Assembly (NCBI GenBank): GCA_016197205.1
Contig: JACPWG010000179.1
Coordinates: 1 to 33,648, forward strand
Source: Planctomycetota bacterium
GTDB taxonomy: Bacteria > Planctomycetota > MHYJ01 > WSZJ01 > JACPWG01
Reading direction: 5' to 3'
DNA: 33,648 nt
Below the pieces are notes generated by a model, which had not been told where the DNA came from, did not search any database, and was given only the letters and a program-made list of their open reading frames with translations. Positions 7,620 through 15,722 of this stretch are shown in pieces. The translations under genes and the position numbers were made by a program. Each line of letters begins with the position of its first letter. Position 1 is the stretch's first letter.

Positions 7620-9152
7620 TCAAGGGGCTTGCAGTTGATACTTCTTGAGCTTCTGTCGCAGCGTACCCCGATCGATCCCGAGCAGGCGTGCCGCTTGACT
7701 CTGGTTCCAGGCGACGAGGTTCAGGATGGCCTGGATGTGCAGGCGCTCGACGTCCTCCAGGTTGGTGACGCCCTCGCGCACCGGCTCGAAGGGCCTGGGC
7801 GACGGCTTTGCCTGGCGGATCTCCGCCGGCAGGTCCTCCAGGCGAACAAGCGGTCCTTCCGCATTCAGCGCATGGATTACATTCCTGAGCTGTCGGACGT
7901 TTCGCGGCCAGGGATGGGCGCAAAGGGCATCGAGCACCGCGGGCTCGAAGCCTTGGATCCTGGGGTTCTCCCTGCGCAAATCGAGGAAAAAGCTGTTGGC
8001 CAGGACGGGGATGTCTTCGGGACGCTCGCGGAGCGCAGGCACCCGAATCACCCGTCGCCGAAGTCTCTCGAGGAGGTCTTCGCGGAACTTCTTCTCCACG
8101 ACGGCCTGCTCAAGGTCCACGTTGGTCGCGCAGATGACCCGAACGTCGACTTTGACAAGCTCTTCGCCGCCCAGCCGGTAGAATTCGCCCAGCTCCACGG
8201 CGCGCCGGAGCAGCCCCTGGACATCCCAGGGCAGCTCCTGGATTTCATCGAGGAAAATGCTACCCCCGTCCGCGAGCTCGAAGTGTCCCTTGCGCTCGTG
8301 AATGGCGCCGTCGAAGGCCCCCTTCGCATGACCGAAGAGCTCATCGTGCAGCAGGGTCGGCGTCAAGGCGCTGCAGTCTACAACGCGAAAAGGTCGGTTT
8401 CGTCGCGGACTCGACCGATGAATCGCCCTCGCGAGAAGTTCTTTGCCGGTCCCGGTCTCTCCCAGAAGAAGGACGGTGGCATTCGTCGCCGCCGCGCTTC
8501 GCGCGAGCCTGCAGGACTCCGCGAATCGTTCGCTCTTCCCGAGAAGATCGGGCGTGGCTGCCTCCGGATCCGCGTCAAGGCTCCCGGGCATGCGGACACC
8601 GCTCGACGTCTCCATGCAGGCCGCCGCGTTTGCCTGTCTGGCCGCCGCGGGGAGCAGCAGTGCGGTGGTACCCGTCGCGGGCTGGCTCCACTCTTCCGGA
8701 GGATTCAGTATGTCCCTTGCCGAGACCACGGGCATGACCAAGCGAAAAAGGAACTTGCAAGCGCCGAGGGTGATCGAGTCTCCATCTTCCAGAGTACACG
8801 GGCCAACAGCAGGCAGCCCGTTCACCCGAGTCCCATTCCTGCTGTGCAGGTCCGCGATGGTCCAGCGGCCGCCCTGCCGCTGGATGACCGCGTGGTGTCG
8901 TGAAATCGACGAGTCGCGGATTGCGAAAGAGACGGCGCCGGCGTCCCGCCCGATGCTCGTCTTCTCCGCCCGGAGTTCGTACCAGTACCCTCGACCATCC
9001 CCTTGTTCGATCCAGAGTCCCGGAGACAGGGTTCGTTCCTCCCCCGCTCCTGCCGGCTGCGAGACCGCCGCAGGCGAGACACCACGAGACTCACCCGGAA
9101 GGATCGCTCGAGGTGACTTTGATGGATCCGCGTCGGTGGGCAGCCGGCCCAT
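7620..9152 (-). CDS. FHA-domain sigma-54-dependent transcriptional activator
   Basis: A 510-residue bacterial enhancer-binding protein. The ATG at 9152 has an AAGGGAG ribosome site seven bases upstream. Residues 45-140 form an FHA domain (IGRD, SISRHH, SRNGTRVNG), which binds phosphothreonine peptides, so input probably comes from Ser/Thr kinases such as the two in this window. Residues 203-435 are the AAA+ domain: Walker A GETGTGKE at 231-238, Walker B SIFLDEI at 298-304, and arginine-finger region at about 365-378. Residues 468-505 form a Fis-type HTH (NQSQAARLLGIDRGTLRQKLKKY). The sigma-54-contacting loop reads GAFDGA (278-283) where almost all active members have GAFTGA, so its ability to engage sigma-54 is uncertain. 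The gene is divergent from the cytochrome pair, which makes that pair a candidate target. No clear -24/-12 promoter was seen. Confidence 0.9.
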   Translation of the reverse strand: MGRLPTDADPSKSPRAILPGESRGVSPAAVSQPAGAGEERTLSPGLWIEQGDGRGYWYELRAEKTSIGRDAGAVSFAIRDSSISRHHAVIQRQGGRWTIADLHSRNGTRVNGLPAVGPCTLEDGDSITLGACKFLFRLVMPVVSARDILNPPEEWSQPATGTTALLLPAAARQANAAACMETSSGVRMPGSLDADPEAATPDLLGKSERFAESCRLARSAAATNATVLLLGETGTGKELLARAIHRSSPRRNRPFRVVDCSALTPTLLHDELFGHAKGAFDGAIHERKGHFELADGGSIFLDEIQELPWDVQGLLRRAVELGEFYRLGGEELVKVDVRVICATNVDLEQAVVEKKFREDLLERLRRRVIRVPALRERPEDIPVLANSFFLDLRRENPRIQGFEPAVLDALCAHPWPRNVRQLRNVIHALNAEGPLVRLEDLPAEIRQAKPSPRPFEPVREGVTNLEDVERLHIQAILNLVAWNQSQAARLLGIDRGTLRQKLKKYQLQAP

Positions 9153-9324
9153 GAAAGTCTCCCTTCCGCCGAGGGGGGCGCACGAAGGTCGCCGTGTCGT
9201 GGATCGTGGGAAGCAGCGACAGAAGCTGCTGAACGGAGGAGGAGCCGGACGTGTCGATGGTGGGGTGGCCCCTGCTCGAGCTCCCGGCTTGGGAAAAGAG
9301 ACCTTGCGCGCGCGATATCGTGAG

Positions 9325-9352
9325 ATTATAGTGGGTCGAGGCCCGATGTCAA
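9325..9352 (-). promoter_or_regulatory. Sigma-70 promoter of the FHA/sigma-54 activator gene
   Basis: On the minus strand TTGACA (9347-9352) and TATAAT (9325-9330) are separated by 16 bp. Both hexamers are perfect consensus. Transcription would start near 9317, giving a leader of about 165 nt before the ATG at 9152. The rest of 9153-9509 shows no gene. Confidence 0.72.
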
Positions 9353-9509
9353 GGCCGACGCGGGAAGGGTCCGGCTTCGCGAACAGTCTCCACAAGGGTC
9401 CCACGGGAAGGAAGCCGCCGGGCCCAGGGTCGAGCGCTTGGAAACTCCGACGCCGACGGCGGCCTGCATCGTGCCGGCGTCCAGACTTTCGTAAGTCAAC
9501 GAGGCCCGC

Positions 9510-10010
9510 ATGAAGTGCGATTTCCGAAGCGTGAGAGGCGCCGCCCCCGTTCTGGCGGCGGTAGTCGCGGGGTACTCCGCGTTTTGCTTGGTGCGTCACG
9601 AGCGGCCAGGAGAGGCCGGTCGAGGAACGGACTCCCGCCTGCCCGCGACGCGGACAGGCGCCTCGCCGAGCCCGGGTGCGCGGGTCCCGGCGCCAGGTGC
9701 AAGCGCGCCACGGACGCCCGAGCGTGACGCGAGCGCGTCGCAGCCGGCGTTAAGCGCGTCGCGGGTGCCGGAGACCTCGCCATCCTCTTCCGGACCCACC
9801 CCGCTGCGGCTCGAAAACCTCCGGAACCTCCTGACCATTCTGAAAATCTCGATCCAGCGGCAGGACGAGAAGCTCGTCAGGGCATATGCGGATCGCCTGC
9901 GCGCCGAGGGCGAGGACGCGCAGCCTCTCATCGCCGCCGAGCGCGAGAAGACTGAGGACCCCGTCTACCGGCAGGTCCTCGGCGAGCTCCTGATTCCGAC
10001 CGCGAAATAG
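9510..10010 (+). CDS. Small membrane-anchored protein of unknown function
   Basis: This 166-residue protein is not recognised as a known family. A short basic N-terminus is followed by a hydrophobic segment at about 11-28, a signal anchor or uncleaved signal peptide. A low-complexity Pro/Ser/Ala/Arg linker spans about 32-97. A compact C-terminal part (99-166) is predicted helical, with alternating leucines and charged residues (LENLRNLLTILK, YADRLRAEGED). The start has only a weak GAGG site six bases upstream. It ends 17 bp before the multiheme cytochrome gene on the same strand, so the two are probably co-transcribed. An accessory or assembly role for the cytochrome is plausible but rests on position only. 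Confidence 0.65.
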   Translation: MKCDFRSVRGAAPVLAAVVAGYSAFCLVRHERPGEAGRGTDSRLPATRTGASPSPGARVPAPGASAPRTPERDASASQPALSASRVPETSPSSSGPTPLRLENLRNLLTILKISIQRQDEKLVRAYADRLRAEGEDAQPLIAAEREKTEDPVYRQVLGELLIPTAK

Positions 10011-10027
10011 CCCGTGAGGATAGGCCC

Positions 10028-11977
10028 ATGGTCTCGCCGCGTCCTCGTCGGCTGACAACCTCAGTTGGGCTGGCACTTGGCGCAGCCTTCGGCGCCGCCA
10101 TTGGCGCGGGTCTCGCGCTCTGGGCAAATCGACGCGACACCCCCACTCCAGCCCCGCAGCCTTGCACCGAATGGCGAGACGTCCCCTCCACGCTCCCGCT
10201 GGAGCTCCGCCTGCGCTTCCGGCATGCCCTCTCCGCGCTTTCGCCGCTGGGTTGCTGGGGCTGCCACTCCGCGCCCGGGAAGACCGAGCCCCACAGACTG
10301 CTCGGGCCCGACCTGAGGGACCTGCGGAGCCGTCTCTCCGGCCAATGGTTGATTGGCTGGTTGGCGGCCGGTCGCCCGCTGTCCGCCCGGGGACGAATGC
10401 ACGACTTCGGCCTGTCGGAGGAGGCGGCCGGCGCGATCTCCGCCTACCTCTGGCAGCAGCCTCCGCCTCCGGGGACGCTGCCGTTCCCTCCGAAGGATTC
10501 CTCCTTCCACCAGCGCGCGCCGGGGCCGGCACGGGAGGCCTTTGACGATCCGAAGTGTTGGGACTGCCACGTATACTCCGGACGCCGGCTGGTCGAGTCC
10601 CTGGGCTGCCTGGCCTGCCACGAAGTCGAAGGGCGCGGCGGCAAGGCCGGGCCTGACCTCTCGCGCGTCGGCGAAAAGCTACGCTATCCGTACTTGCGCC
10701 ATTGGCTCCAATTGCCGGCCGTCGTGCGGCCGGATACCGCCATGCCTGATTTCAGACTTGGCGCGGGCGAGGCGCGGGTGATCGCCGCCTATTTGAGCGA
10801 GCGCATCGACGTGAACTATCCCGGGTGTTCGCCTGGGGAGATCGAGGAAGAGGTCGCGGACCTGGTTCGACCGGACGGCGCCGGCGGCTTTGTCGTGGTC
10901 GACCCACGGCGGGCCGAGGGGCTGCGCCGGCGAAAGGCGGAACAGGAAGAGCTCGAACAGGCTTTCTGGAAGGCATGGGAGCGAAGGGAAGCGGAAACCG
11001 TCGCTCGTTTGGAGCGCGCCGAAGCTGCCCGCACCGGGAAAGCGCTCATCCAGTCAATAGGCTGCGCTAAATGCCACGCCATCCAGGGCCTCGAGGCGGC
11101 GGAGACGGCGCGCGCCCCGCTCGGCGGACGCGGATGGGAGGGATTCGCGGAGCGCCACGTCGCCGCGGGGAACGGTTCCCGAACGGAGTCAGGAGCCGTC
11201 CCCCACTATGTGCTGACTCCAATCGAAAGCGAGCAGTTGAAGCTCGTGCTGCGCATGCTCGGCGAGCGGGCTGCGGAATCGGGGAGTCTCCTCGGCGCGC
11301 CCCGCCGTGAGCGCGACCTTGTCGAAGGGCGGGAGCTGCTGGATCGCGGCTTCTGCACGGCGTGCCACGTCGTTGCGGTGTCCGCGGAGCTCGTCCCGGC
11401 GCCGATTGCGTCGTGGGTCCCGGAGGACTCGGCTGCGCCCGACGGCTGCCCCCCGCTCACGCACGAGGGGGCGCGGGTCTATCGCGCGTGGTTGGCGGAG
11501 TTCCTCAGCGCGCCCCGGACGATCCGGCCGAAGGTCGGCGTTTGCATGCCGACCTACGCGCTCACGGAGAGGGAGTGCGGCTTGCTCGCCGATTTCTTCC
11601 GCGCGCTCGACGGCCGACATGGGCAAGAGGATCCTTTCGCCCCGGTCGCCGATGCCGACACGCGCGAGCGGGCGGGACCTCTCTTTGAGAAGCACCGCTG
11701 CTCCTCCTGCCATTTGCCCGCCGTCGATGCCAAAGGGGCGGCGCGACTCGAGGCGCCGCTCGTGTCCCCAATGCGGGACCGCCTTCTCTGGGATTGGACC
11801 CGGTCGGGTGTGACGGCGGCGGACGGCATGCACAAGGGGGTCACGCTACCGGGCCCGCCGCCGGACGCGAAGGGCTGGGCGGACTTGGCGCTCTACGTGC
11901 TCGCCCGGCCGAAAGCGCTGGTGGATCGCGAGAAGGGCTACAGCCCGGGAATCAGGCCGTCGTATCACGGCCGATAG
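10028..11977 (+). CDS. Membrane-anchored six-heme cytochrome c protein
   Basis: This 649-residue protein has six CxxCH heme c sites: CWGCH 76-80, CWDCH 177-181, CLACH 194-198, CAKCH 346-350, CTACH 443-447 and CSSCH 558-562. Residues 12-33 form one Gly/Ala-rich membrane anchor, so the heme part faces the periplasm. Methionines in MHDFGL (124), TAMPDF (239) and VCMPTY (507) are likely distal ligands, the pattern of cytochrome c domains strung in series rather than of a tightly packed multiheme protein. A charged, probably coiled-coil segment (about 295-335) separates heme 3 from heme 4. The likely role is periplasmic electron transfer; substrate and partners are unknown. It follows the small anchored protein by 17 bp and is divergent from the sigma-54 activator. 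Confidence 0.88.
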   Translation: MVSPRPRRLTTSVGLALGAAFGAAIGAGLALWANRRDTPTPAPQPCTEWRDVPSTLPLELRLRFRHALSALSPLGCWGCHSAPGKTEPHRLLGPDLRDLRSRLSGQWLIGWLAAGRPLSARGRMHDFGLSEEAAGAISAYLWQQPPPPGTLPFPPKDSSFHQRAPGPAREAFDDPKCWDCHVYSGRRLVESLGCLACHEVEGRGGKAGPDLSRVGEKLRYPYLRHWLQLPAVVRPDTAMPDFRLGAGEARVIAAYLSERIDVNYPGCSPGEIEEEVADLVRPDGAGGFVVVDPRRAEGLRRRKAEQEELEQAFWKAWERREAETVARLERAEAARTGKALIQSIGCAKCHAIQGLEAAETARAPLGGRGWEGFAERHVAAGNGSRTESGAVPHYVLTPIESEQLKLVLRMLGERAAESGSLLGAPRRERDLVEGRELLDRGFCTACHVVAVSAELVPAPIASWVPEDSAAPDGCPPLTHEGARVYRAWLAEFLSAPRTIRPKVGVCMPTYALTERECGLLADFFRALDGRHGQEDPFAPVADADTRERAGPLFEKHRCSSCHLPAVDAKGAARLEAPLVSPMRDRLLWDWTRSGVTAADGMHKGVTLPGPPPDAKGWADLALYVLARPKALVDREKGYSPGIRPSYHGR

Positions 11978-12107
11978 CGTTCGGGGGCGGGGCAGCGGCC
12001 GGAAGATGGCGGGTGCGGCGACATGGGGATGGCGCCGCGGCAAGGCATCGTTCCGTCAGGGCGCGTCAAGAAACAACTCATGCAGTTCGGAAACCAGGGA
12101 GCTCTTC
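11978..12107. other. Start of a 690-bp repeat-rich intergenic region
   Basis: The region 11978-12666 lies between convergent genes. It holds the nested inverted repeats and the MITE-like element annotated separately. A 29-codon frame at 12108-12197 has a passable ribosome site but lies largely within a repeat arm, so I do not call it a gene. Confidence 0.6.
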
Positions 12108-12114
12108 ATGAAAA

Positions 12115-12476
12115 GGCTCAAGCCCAGCCCTTCCAAGGTGACTGCGCCGCCCCGGTGCTGGACGCAAGCCGCCTGCTCGCTGGATGATACGACTTGAGCA
12201 TGTCTTGTGGTGCAGGGCTTCCGCCCTGCACCCGCTCTCGCACGGAACGTCTGAAGTTCATCCCCGACTGCCTCTGGCCGCTCCCGCACTCCAAACGCTC
12301 GGCGCTCTTGATGCGGGGCGTCCCGTCGGTGCAGGGCGGAAGCCCTGCACCACAAGGGTTCGTGGCCGGCGGAGAAGAATTGTGGGAAGGTGGCTCCTTC
12401 CCGCACCCAGCGTCTGATGCCTCCTTTCACAACAGTCGAACAGCCCTCCCCACCTTGAAAGGGCTGGGCTCAAGGC
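12115..12476. repeat. Outer inverted-repeat pair around a MITE-like element
   Basis: Bases 12115-12141 (core GCCCAGCCCTTCCAAGGTG) and 12450-12476 are inverted copies, with 18 of 19 core bases matching. They enclose the palindrome-ended element at 12204-12356. Just to the right, GACAAGGCTCAA near 12493 is the reverse complement of TTGAGCCTTGTC near 12575, so a further stem-loop follows. The whole stretch could extrude as a cruciform or fold as RNA. Confidence 0.65.
12204..12356. repeat. 153-bp MITE-like element with palindromic ends, intact copy
   Basis: Both ends carry the same 29-bp terminal inverted repeat (12204-12232 and 12328-12356): CTTGT followed by a perfect hairpin with arms GGTGCAGGGC and GCCCTGCACC and a TTCC loop. 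The interior is about 95 bp and is not a recognisable gene. A diverged copy in opposite orientation lies at 25534-25727. Confidence 0.8.
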
Positions 12477-12666
12477 TCAATGATCAGTTTCCAGACAAGG
12501 CTCAAAGGTCCAAGTGTCGGAGTCCGCGATTCCGTGCGCGGGCTGCGTTTCATGGTGGTCATTGAGCATTGAACCTTGAGCCTTGTCTGAGTCTTGAAAA
12601 GTGGTCATGGAGAATTCAAGTCGCTCCCCTGCGCGTCAAACGAGCAAGTTATTTTCTTACGGGCCC

Positions 12667-13977
12667 TTATCGACCGAGGGCGGCGCGGGCCTCGGCGGCC
12701 AGAGCGGCCTTTGGGAAGGAGGCGAGCGCCTTCAGCAGGAGCGGACGGGCCTCGGCTCGTCGCCCCAGACGGTCCAGGCACAGCCCGCACCGATAGAGGG
12801 CCTCGCCGAGGTGCCGGCTGTCGGGGTGCTCGTCCACGATGCGTTGAAACGTGCGCAGGGCGGCCTCGTGGTCCTGCTCCGCCACCGCGAGTCTCCCCAC
12901 CTCCGCAATGGCGTCGTCCTCGAAGTCGCAGAACGGGCCGCCCGCCGCGGCCACGCGTTCGAAGCAGTTACGCGCCTCGGCCCGGCGCTCGAGACGCAGG
13001 AGCGCGCGCCCCTCCCACATCCGCGCGGAGCGGGAATGGCAGGAATCCGCCTGTAGCTCCGCGAAGCGGCGCGCCGCTTCGAGCATTGCGGCGGCGCCTT
13101 CCGGCGTGTCCAGCCCCGTGCGAAGCGCGACGAGCGCCCGATACGCAGGAAGTCCGGGATCCGCCAGCCGTGCGAACGCCCGCGGGGCGTGGGCTCGAAG
13201 GCCCGCCTGGAAAGCTTCCCAATTCTGGCCGGAGACTTCGGAGAGGGAGCCTCCCCAGGGCTTGCCGGAAAGGAGGGTGGCGACGAACTGCCGGACGCCC
13301 GCCTCTCCACGAAGAGCTTCCAGGTAGTCGAAGGCAAGGAAGGCCTCCGGGTAGTTCGCACGGCCGTTCTGGTCGGCCAGGTTCGAAAGCATTCCTTCCG
13401 GGCGCTCGAGAAACTCGGTCCGGCCCAAGAAGTACCGCACCCGCGCGGGTCCTTGACCCGCGGTCCACAGCGCGAGCCCCTCGCGGACCCAAAGGGGCAA
13501 GCCTTCGTACCGCGCGCCCATACGCTCGCGCAGTACGGCGTGGGTCAGTTCGTGCGTCAATTCGGTCTCCAGCGAGCCGGGGTCGGCGAGCAGAAACTCC
13601 ACCATCCCCGTCACGACGATGCGGGCGGAGCCGGCTGTCGGGTCGGCGCCCGTCGTGAAGGTCTCGCCGGGCCCGCGCACGAGGATGCGCTGGGACAGGT
13701 CGAGTGAATCGCGGAAGCGGAGGAGGATGGCGCCCTTGTCCTGATAGGGGAGCGCAAGCCGCTCGTTCACGGCCTGAAAGGCGCGGGCGCGAGCCTGCGG
13801 CACGGCGTCGAGAATCGCACGAAGGCGTGGATCGGCTTCGAAGCGGCCAGCGTACAGGCGATCGGGCTCCGCCGCAGGCGGAGGCGCGGCATGGGGGGGC
13901 TCAGGGGCGGCCGATGGGCAGCAGAGCACGACCGAGAGACCGATCGACGCCAGGAGGCCCGGTCGCGAGCTGCTCAT
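12667..13977 (-). CDS. Exported HExxH zinc metallopeptidase-like protein with C-terminal TPRs
   Basis: A 436-residue protein. An N-terminal hydrophobic segment (7-23) ending near a Cys/Pro/Ala stretch suggests export. Residues 142-146 read HELTH, the gluzincin zinc motif, and WVREGLALW at 163-171 supplies the expected third ligand E166; this is the peptidase MA-like arrangement. Residues 330-436 contain TPR-like helices, probably for protein binding. The ATG at 13977 lies 13 bp after the stop of the upstream peptidase-like gene, so the two probably form an operon and arose by duplication and divergence. The substrate is unknown. Proteins of this kind are common in planctomycetes, and some may bind rather than cleave. 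Confidence 0.8.
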   Translation of the reverse strand: MSSSRPGLLASIGLSVVLCCPSAAPEPPHAAPPPAAEPDRLYAGRFEADPRLRAILDAVPQARARAFQAVNERLALPYQDKGAILLRFRDSLDLSQRILVRGPGETFTTGADPTAGSARIVVTGMVEFLLADPGSLETELTHELTHAVLRERMGARYEGLPLWVREGLALWTAGQGPARVRYFLGRTEFLERPEGMLSNLADQNGRANYPEAFLAFDYLEALRGEAGVRQFVATLLSGKPWGGSLSEVSGQNWEAFQAGLRAHAPRAFARLADPGLPAYRALVALRTGLDTPEGAAAMLEAARRFAELQADSCHSRSARMWEGRALLRLERRAEARNCFERVAAAGGPFCDFEDDAIAEVGRLAVAEQDHEAALRTFQRIVDEHPDSRHLGEALYRCGLCLDRLGRRAEARPLLLKALASFPKAALAAEARAALGR

Positions 13978-13990
13978 GTTTCCGGATCCG

Positions 13991-14881
13991 CTACCGAAGG
14001 GATTTCACATGTTCGAGCCAGGCGGCTTCCAGGCCGGCCCGGCTACACGGCTCCACGACGGGGAGCAGTTTTTCGGCCAACGCCTCCTCCCAGTTCCGCC
14101 CGCGGGCCAGCTCGAGCAGGAAGGCATCGAAGGGCGCGGAGAGCATGCCTCCCCTGCCGTGCCTGAAGAAGTGAAGCAGCGACCACGCCTCGTCGTAGTG
14201 GAGGTTGGTCACGGGTCCGGCCCCTTCCGCGCCCATCCCTAGCACGGCCTCCAGGGAGAGCTGCGAACCGGACAGCACGGAGGCCCGAAGCGGGAGGAGG
14301 TCGGCTCGATTCAGCGGCGCCGAGTCGCCGGCATCGCGCGCCGGCTCGACGACTTCGAAGTACTCGGAGAGCCCCTCGTCCAACCAGAGGGGCGGCGAAG
14401 GCACATGGAGGTGAAGGACCGCGTGCGTGAATTCGTGGAACAGTTCGCGCCGCGTCTCGTCGTCACTCGGCCGTCGCCACGTGGCCAGATGAAAGGTCCA
14501 TTGAGAGCGGTCTTCGCGCCGCTCCGGGGCGAATTCGTACACGAAGAACGCCGGACGCCCGAGAAATTGCGGGTAGGCGCTGCTCCGAATCGCATCCAGG
14601 GCCTCGCGCATGCCGAAGATGTAGACCCGCGGCAGTCGGGCGCGCGGGGCCGGCGGGAAGGGCAGTCGGGACGTCAGGATGCGATGGAACGTCTCCAGGT
14701 CGGCGGCGCGGCCCTTCGCATATTCGGCCGACACGTCGGTCATGCAGACCAGGTGCTCGCTCTCGACCCGATAGGGAAGTCGGGCCTGCGCGAGGGCCTC
14801 CTCCGCAGGGAGTCGTAACGGCGTCAGCAGGCTTGCGAGCAACGGGGCGCAGAGCATCCACGCGCCGCCAGGAGAGTTCAC
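13991..14881 (-). CDS. Exported HExxH metallopeptidase-like protein (DUF1570-like)
   Basis: A 296-residue protein. I choose GTG at 14881 because GGGAG lies seven bases upstream and a hydrophobic signal sequence follows (MLCAPLLASLLTPLRL, about 9-24). An ATG at 14857 would give a similar product; an ATG further out at 15037 adds 52 Arg-rich residues that look non-coding. Residues 149-153 are HEFTH, and WLDEGLSEYFE (166-176) gives the third zinc ligand E169. This is the layout of planctomycete DUF1570-type putative peptidases. It is the first gene of a tandem pair with the TPR-bearing homologue 13 bp downstream. The start choice is moderately sure; the substrate is unknown. Confidence 0.8.
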   Translation of the reverse strand: MNSPGGAWMLCAPLLASLLTPLRLPAEEALAQARLPYRVESEHLVCMTDVSAEYAKGRAADLETFHRILTSRLPFPPAPRARLPRVYIFGMREALDAIRSSAYPQFLGRPAFFVYEFAPERREDRSQWTFHLATWRRPSDDETRRELFHEFTHAVLHLHVPSPPLWLDEGLSEYFEVVEPARDAGDSAPLNRADLLPLRASVLSGSQLSLEAVLGMGAEGAGPVTNLHYDEAWSLLHFFRHGRGGMLSAPFDAFLLELARGRNWEEALAEKLLPVVEPCSRAGLEAAWLEHVKSLR

Positions 14882-15122
14882 GGGCGTGCTCCCATTTCGC
14901 CGATCTCGCCTACGTGCGTTCCGCCTTCGAAGGGACGAGACGAACGCATTGACCTCCGACGCGCCGGCCGGTAGCCTGGATGGTCCTACACGGGTCCTTG
15001 GTTCGTCGGAGCGGACGGCGGATCCGATGGTACTCAAAACCGTGAGCGTTGGGTAGCGAATTCAACCGTGTGCTATTCGCCGGCATGGTCTGCGCCGCGG
15101 CGCGAACAAGTCCGGGGAATAG

Positions 15123-15153
15123 CCACCCTCACTCCTCGTAGGAGAGAGGGTGG
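15123..15153. repeat. Strong hairpin in intergenic DNA
   Basis: A 14-bp stem with one mismatch: CCACCCTC and CTCCT pair with AGGAG and GAGGGTGG around a CGT loop. No T-run follows on either strand, so it is not a classic intrinsic terminator. Confidence 0.7.
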
Positions 15154-15279
15154 GGGGCAGGAGTGCCAGAAGCGTCGTACCCGCGTTCGAATTCAACAAG
15201 CCGAAGTGAAGCTAAAGTCGAACTCTCCGTGGCTTGCCCGAGCTCATCGCCGGTAGAGGACGGTGGACTCAGTACCCGG

Positions 15280-15380
15280 CCTCTGCGTCTCCGCGTCTCT
15301 GTGTAAAAGTCTCGCATTCGACCCACACTGCCGCGCCGAGTTTCAAATTGCAAAAAGTCAAATTTCGAATTTCAAATTTC
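15280..15380. other. Low-complexity intergenic filler (CTCTGCGTCTCCGCGTCTCT and AT-rich tract)
   Basis: A short GCGTCTC-type direct repeat is followed at 15341-15380 by an AT-rich, self-complementary tract (repeated AAATTTC/GAAATTT words), very unlike the GC-rich surroundings. The wider gap 14882-15722 otherwise holds a hairpin and a 76-bp element, and I see no gene in it. Confidence 0.55.
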
Positions 15381-15447
15381 GCCCGCGTCTGGCTGGGAGG
15401 CCGAGCCATGTTCTAGTGGACCTTCAACTTCAATTCGAGGGGTTCTC

Positions 15448-15523
15448 GTAGGGGCGCCCCTTGTGGGAGCCCTACGGCAGACCTCCCGTCCGAGATCCGG
15501 GCGGGCACAAGGCCCGCCCCTAC
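15448..15523. repeat. 76-bp dumbbell palindromic element, copy 2
   Basis: Same length and same terminal GTAGGGGCG/CGCCCCTAC as the copy at 102-177. The internal hairpins use partly different bases (right arm GGGCGGGC-ACAA-GGCCCGCCC), so the structure is kept while the sequence has drifted. Confidence 0.8.
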
Positions 15524-15722
15524 GCCTCGATGCTGACCCACAGGATCATCCTTGAAGCTCCACTAGCCATTTGCCGCCTCGGTCGAGCTTCGCCTCCGTT
15601 CGGGGCCATGTTCGAATTTGGTTGCGACTCCCAACGTTGGGAGTGTTGAATGCACGTTTCCACGTCGAAAGGGCTGGGCTCCCACGTCCGTTCTGAAAGT
15701 TTGCGCCTTTGGATGGATGATC

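Noticed and set aside
9440..9509. A possible -24/-12 promoter before the small anchored protein gene
   Set aside because: A GG and GC with correct spacing exist near 9440-9455, but the -12 box is ACGC rather than TTGC.
10065..10085. TGGCAC-type word that could be a -24 element of a sigma-54 promoter
   Set aside because: It lies inside the cytochrome gene and the -12 GC is at the wrong distance.
12108..12197. A 29-codon frame with a GGGAG site
   Set aside because: Part of its sequence is a repeat arm; no family and too short to support.
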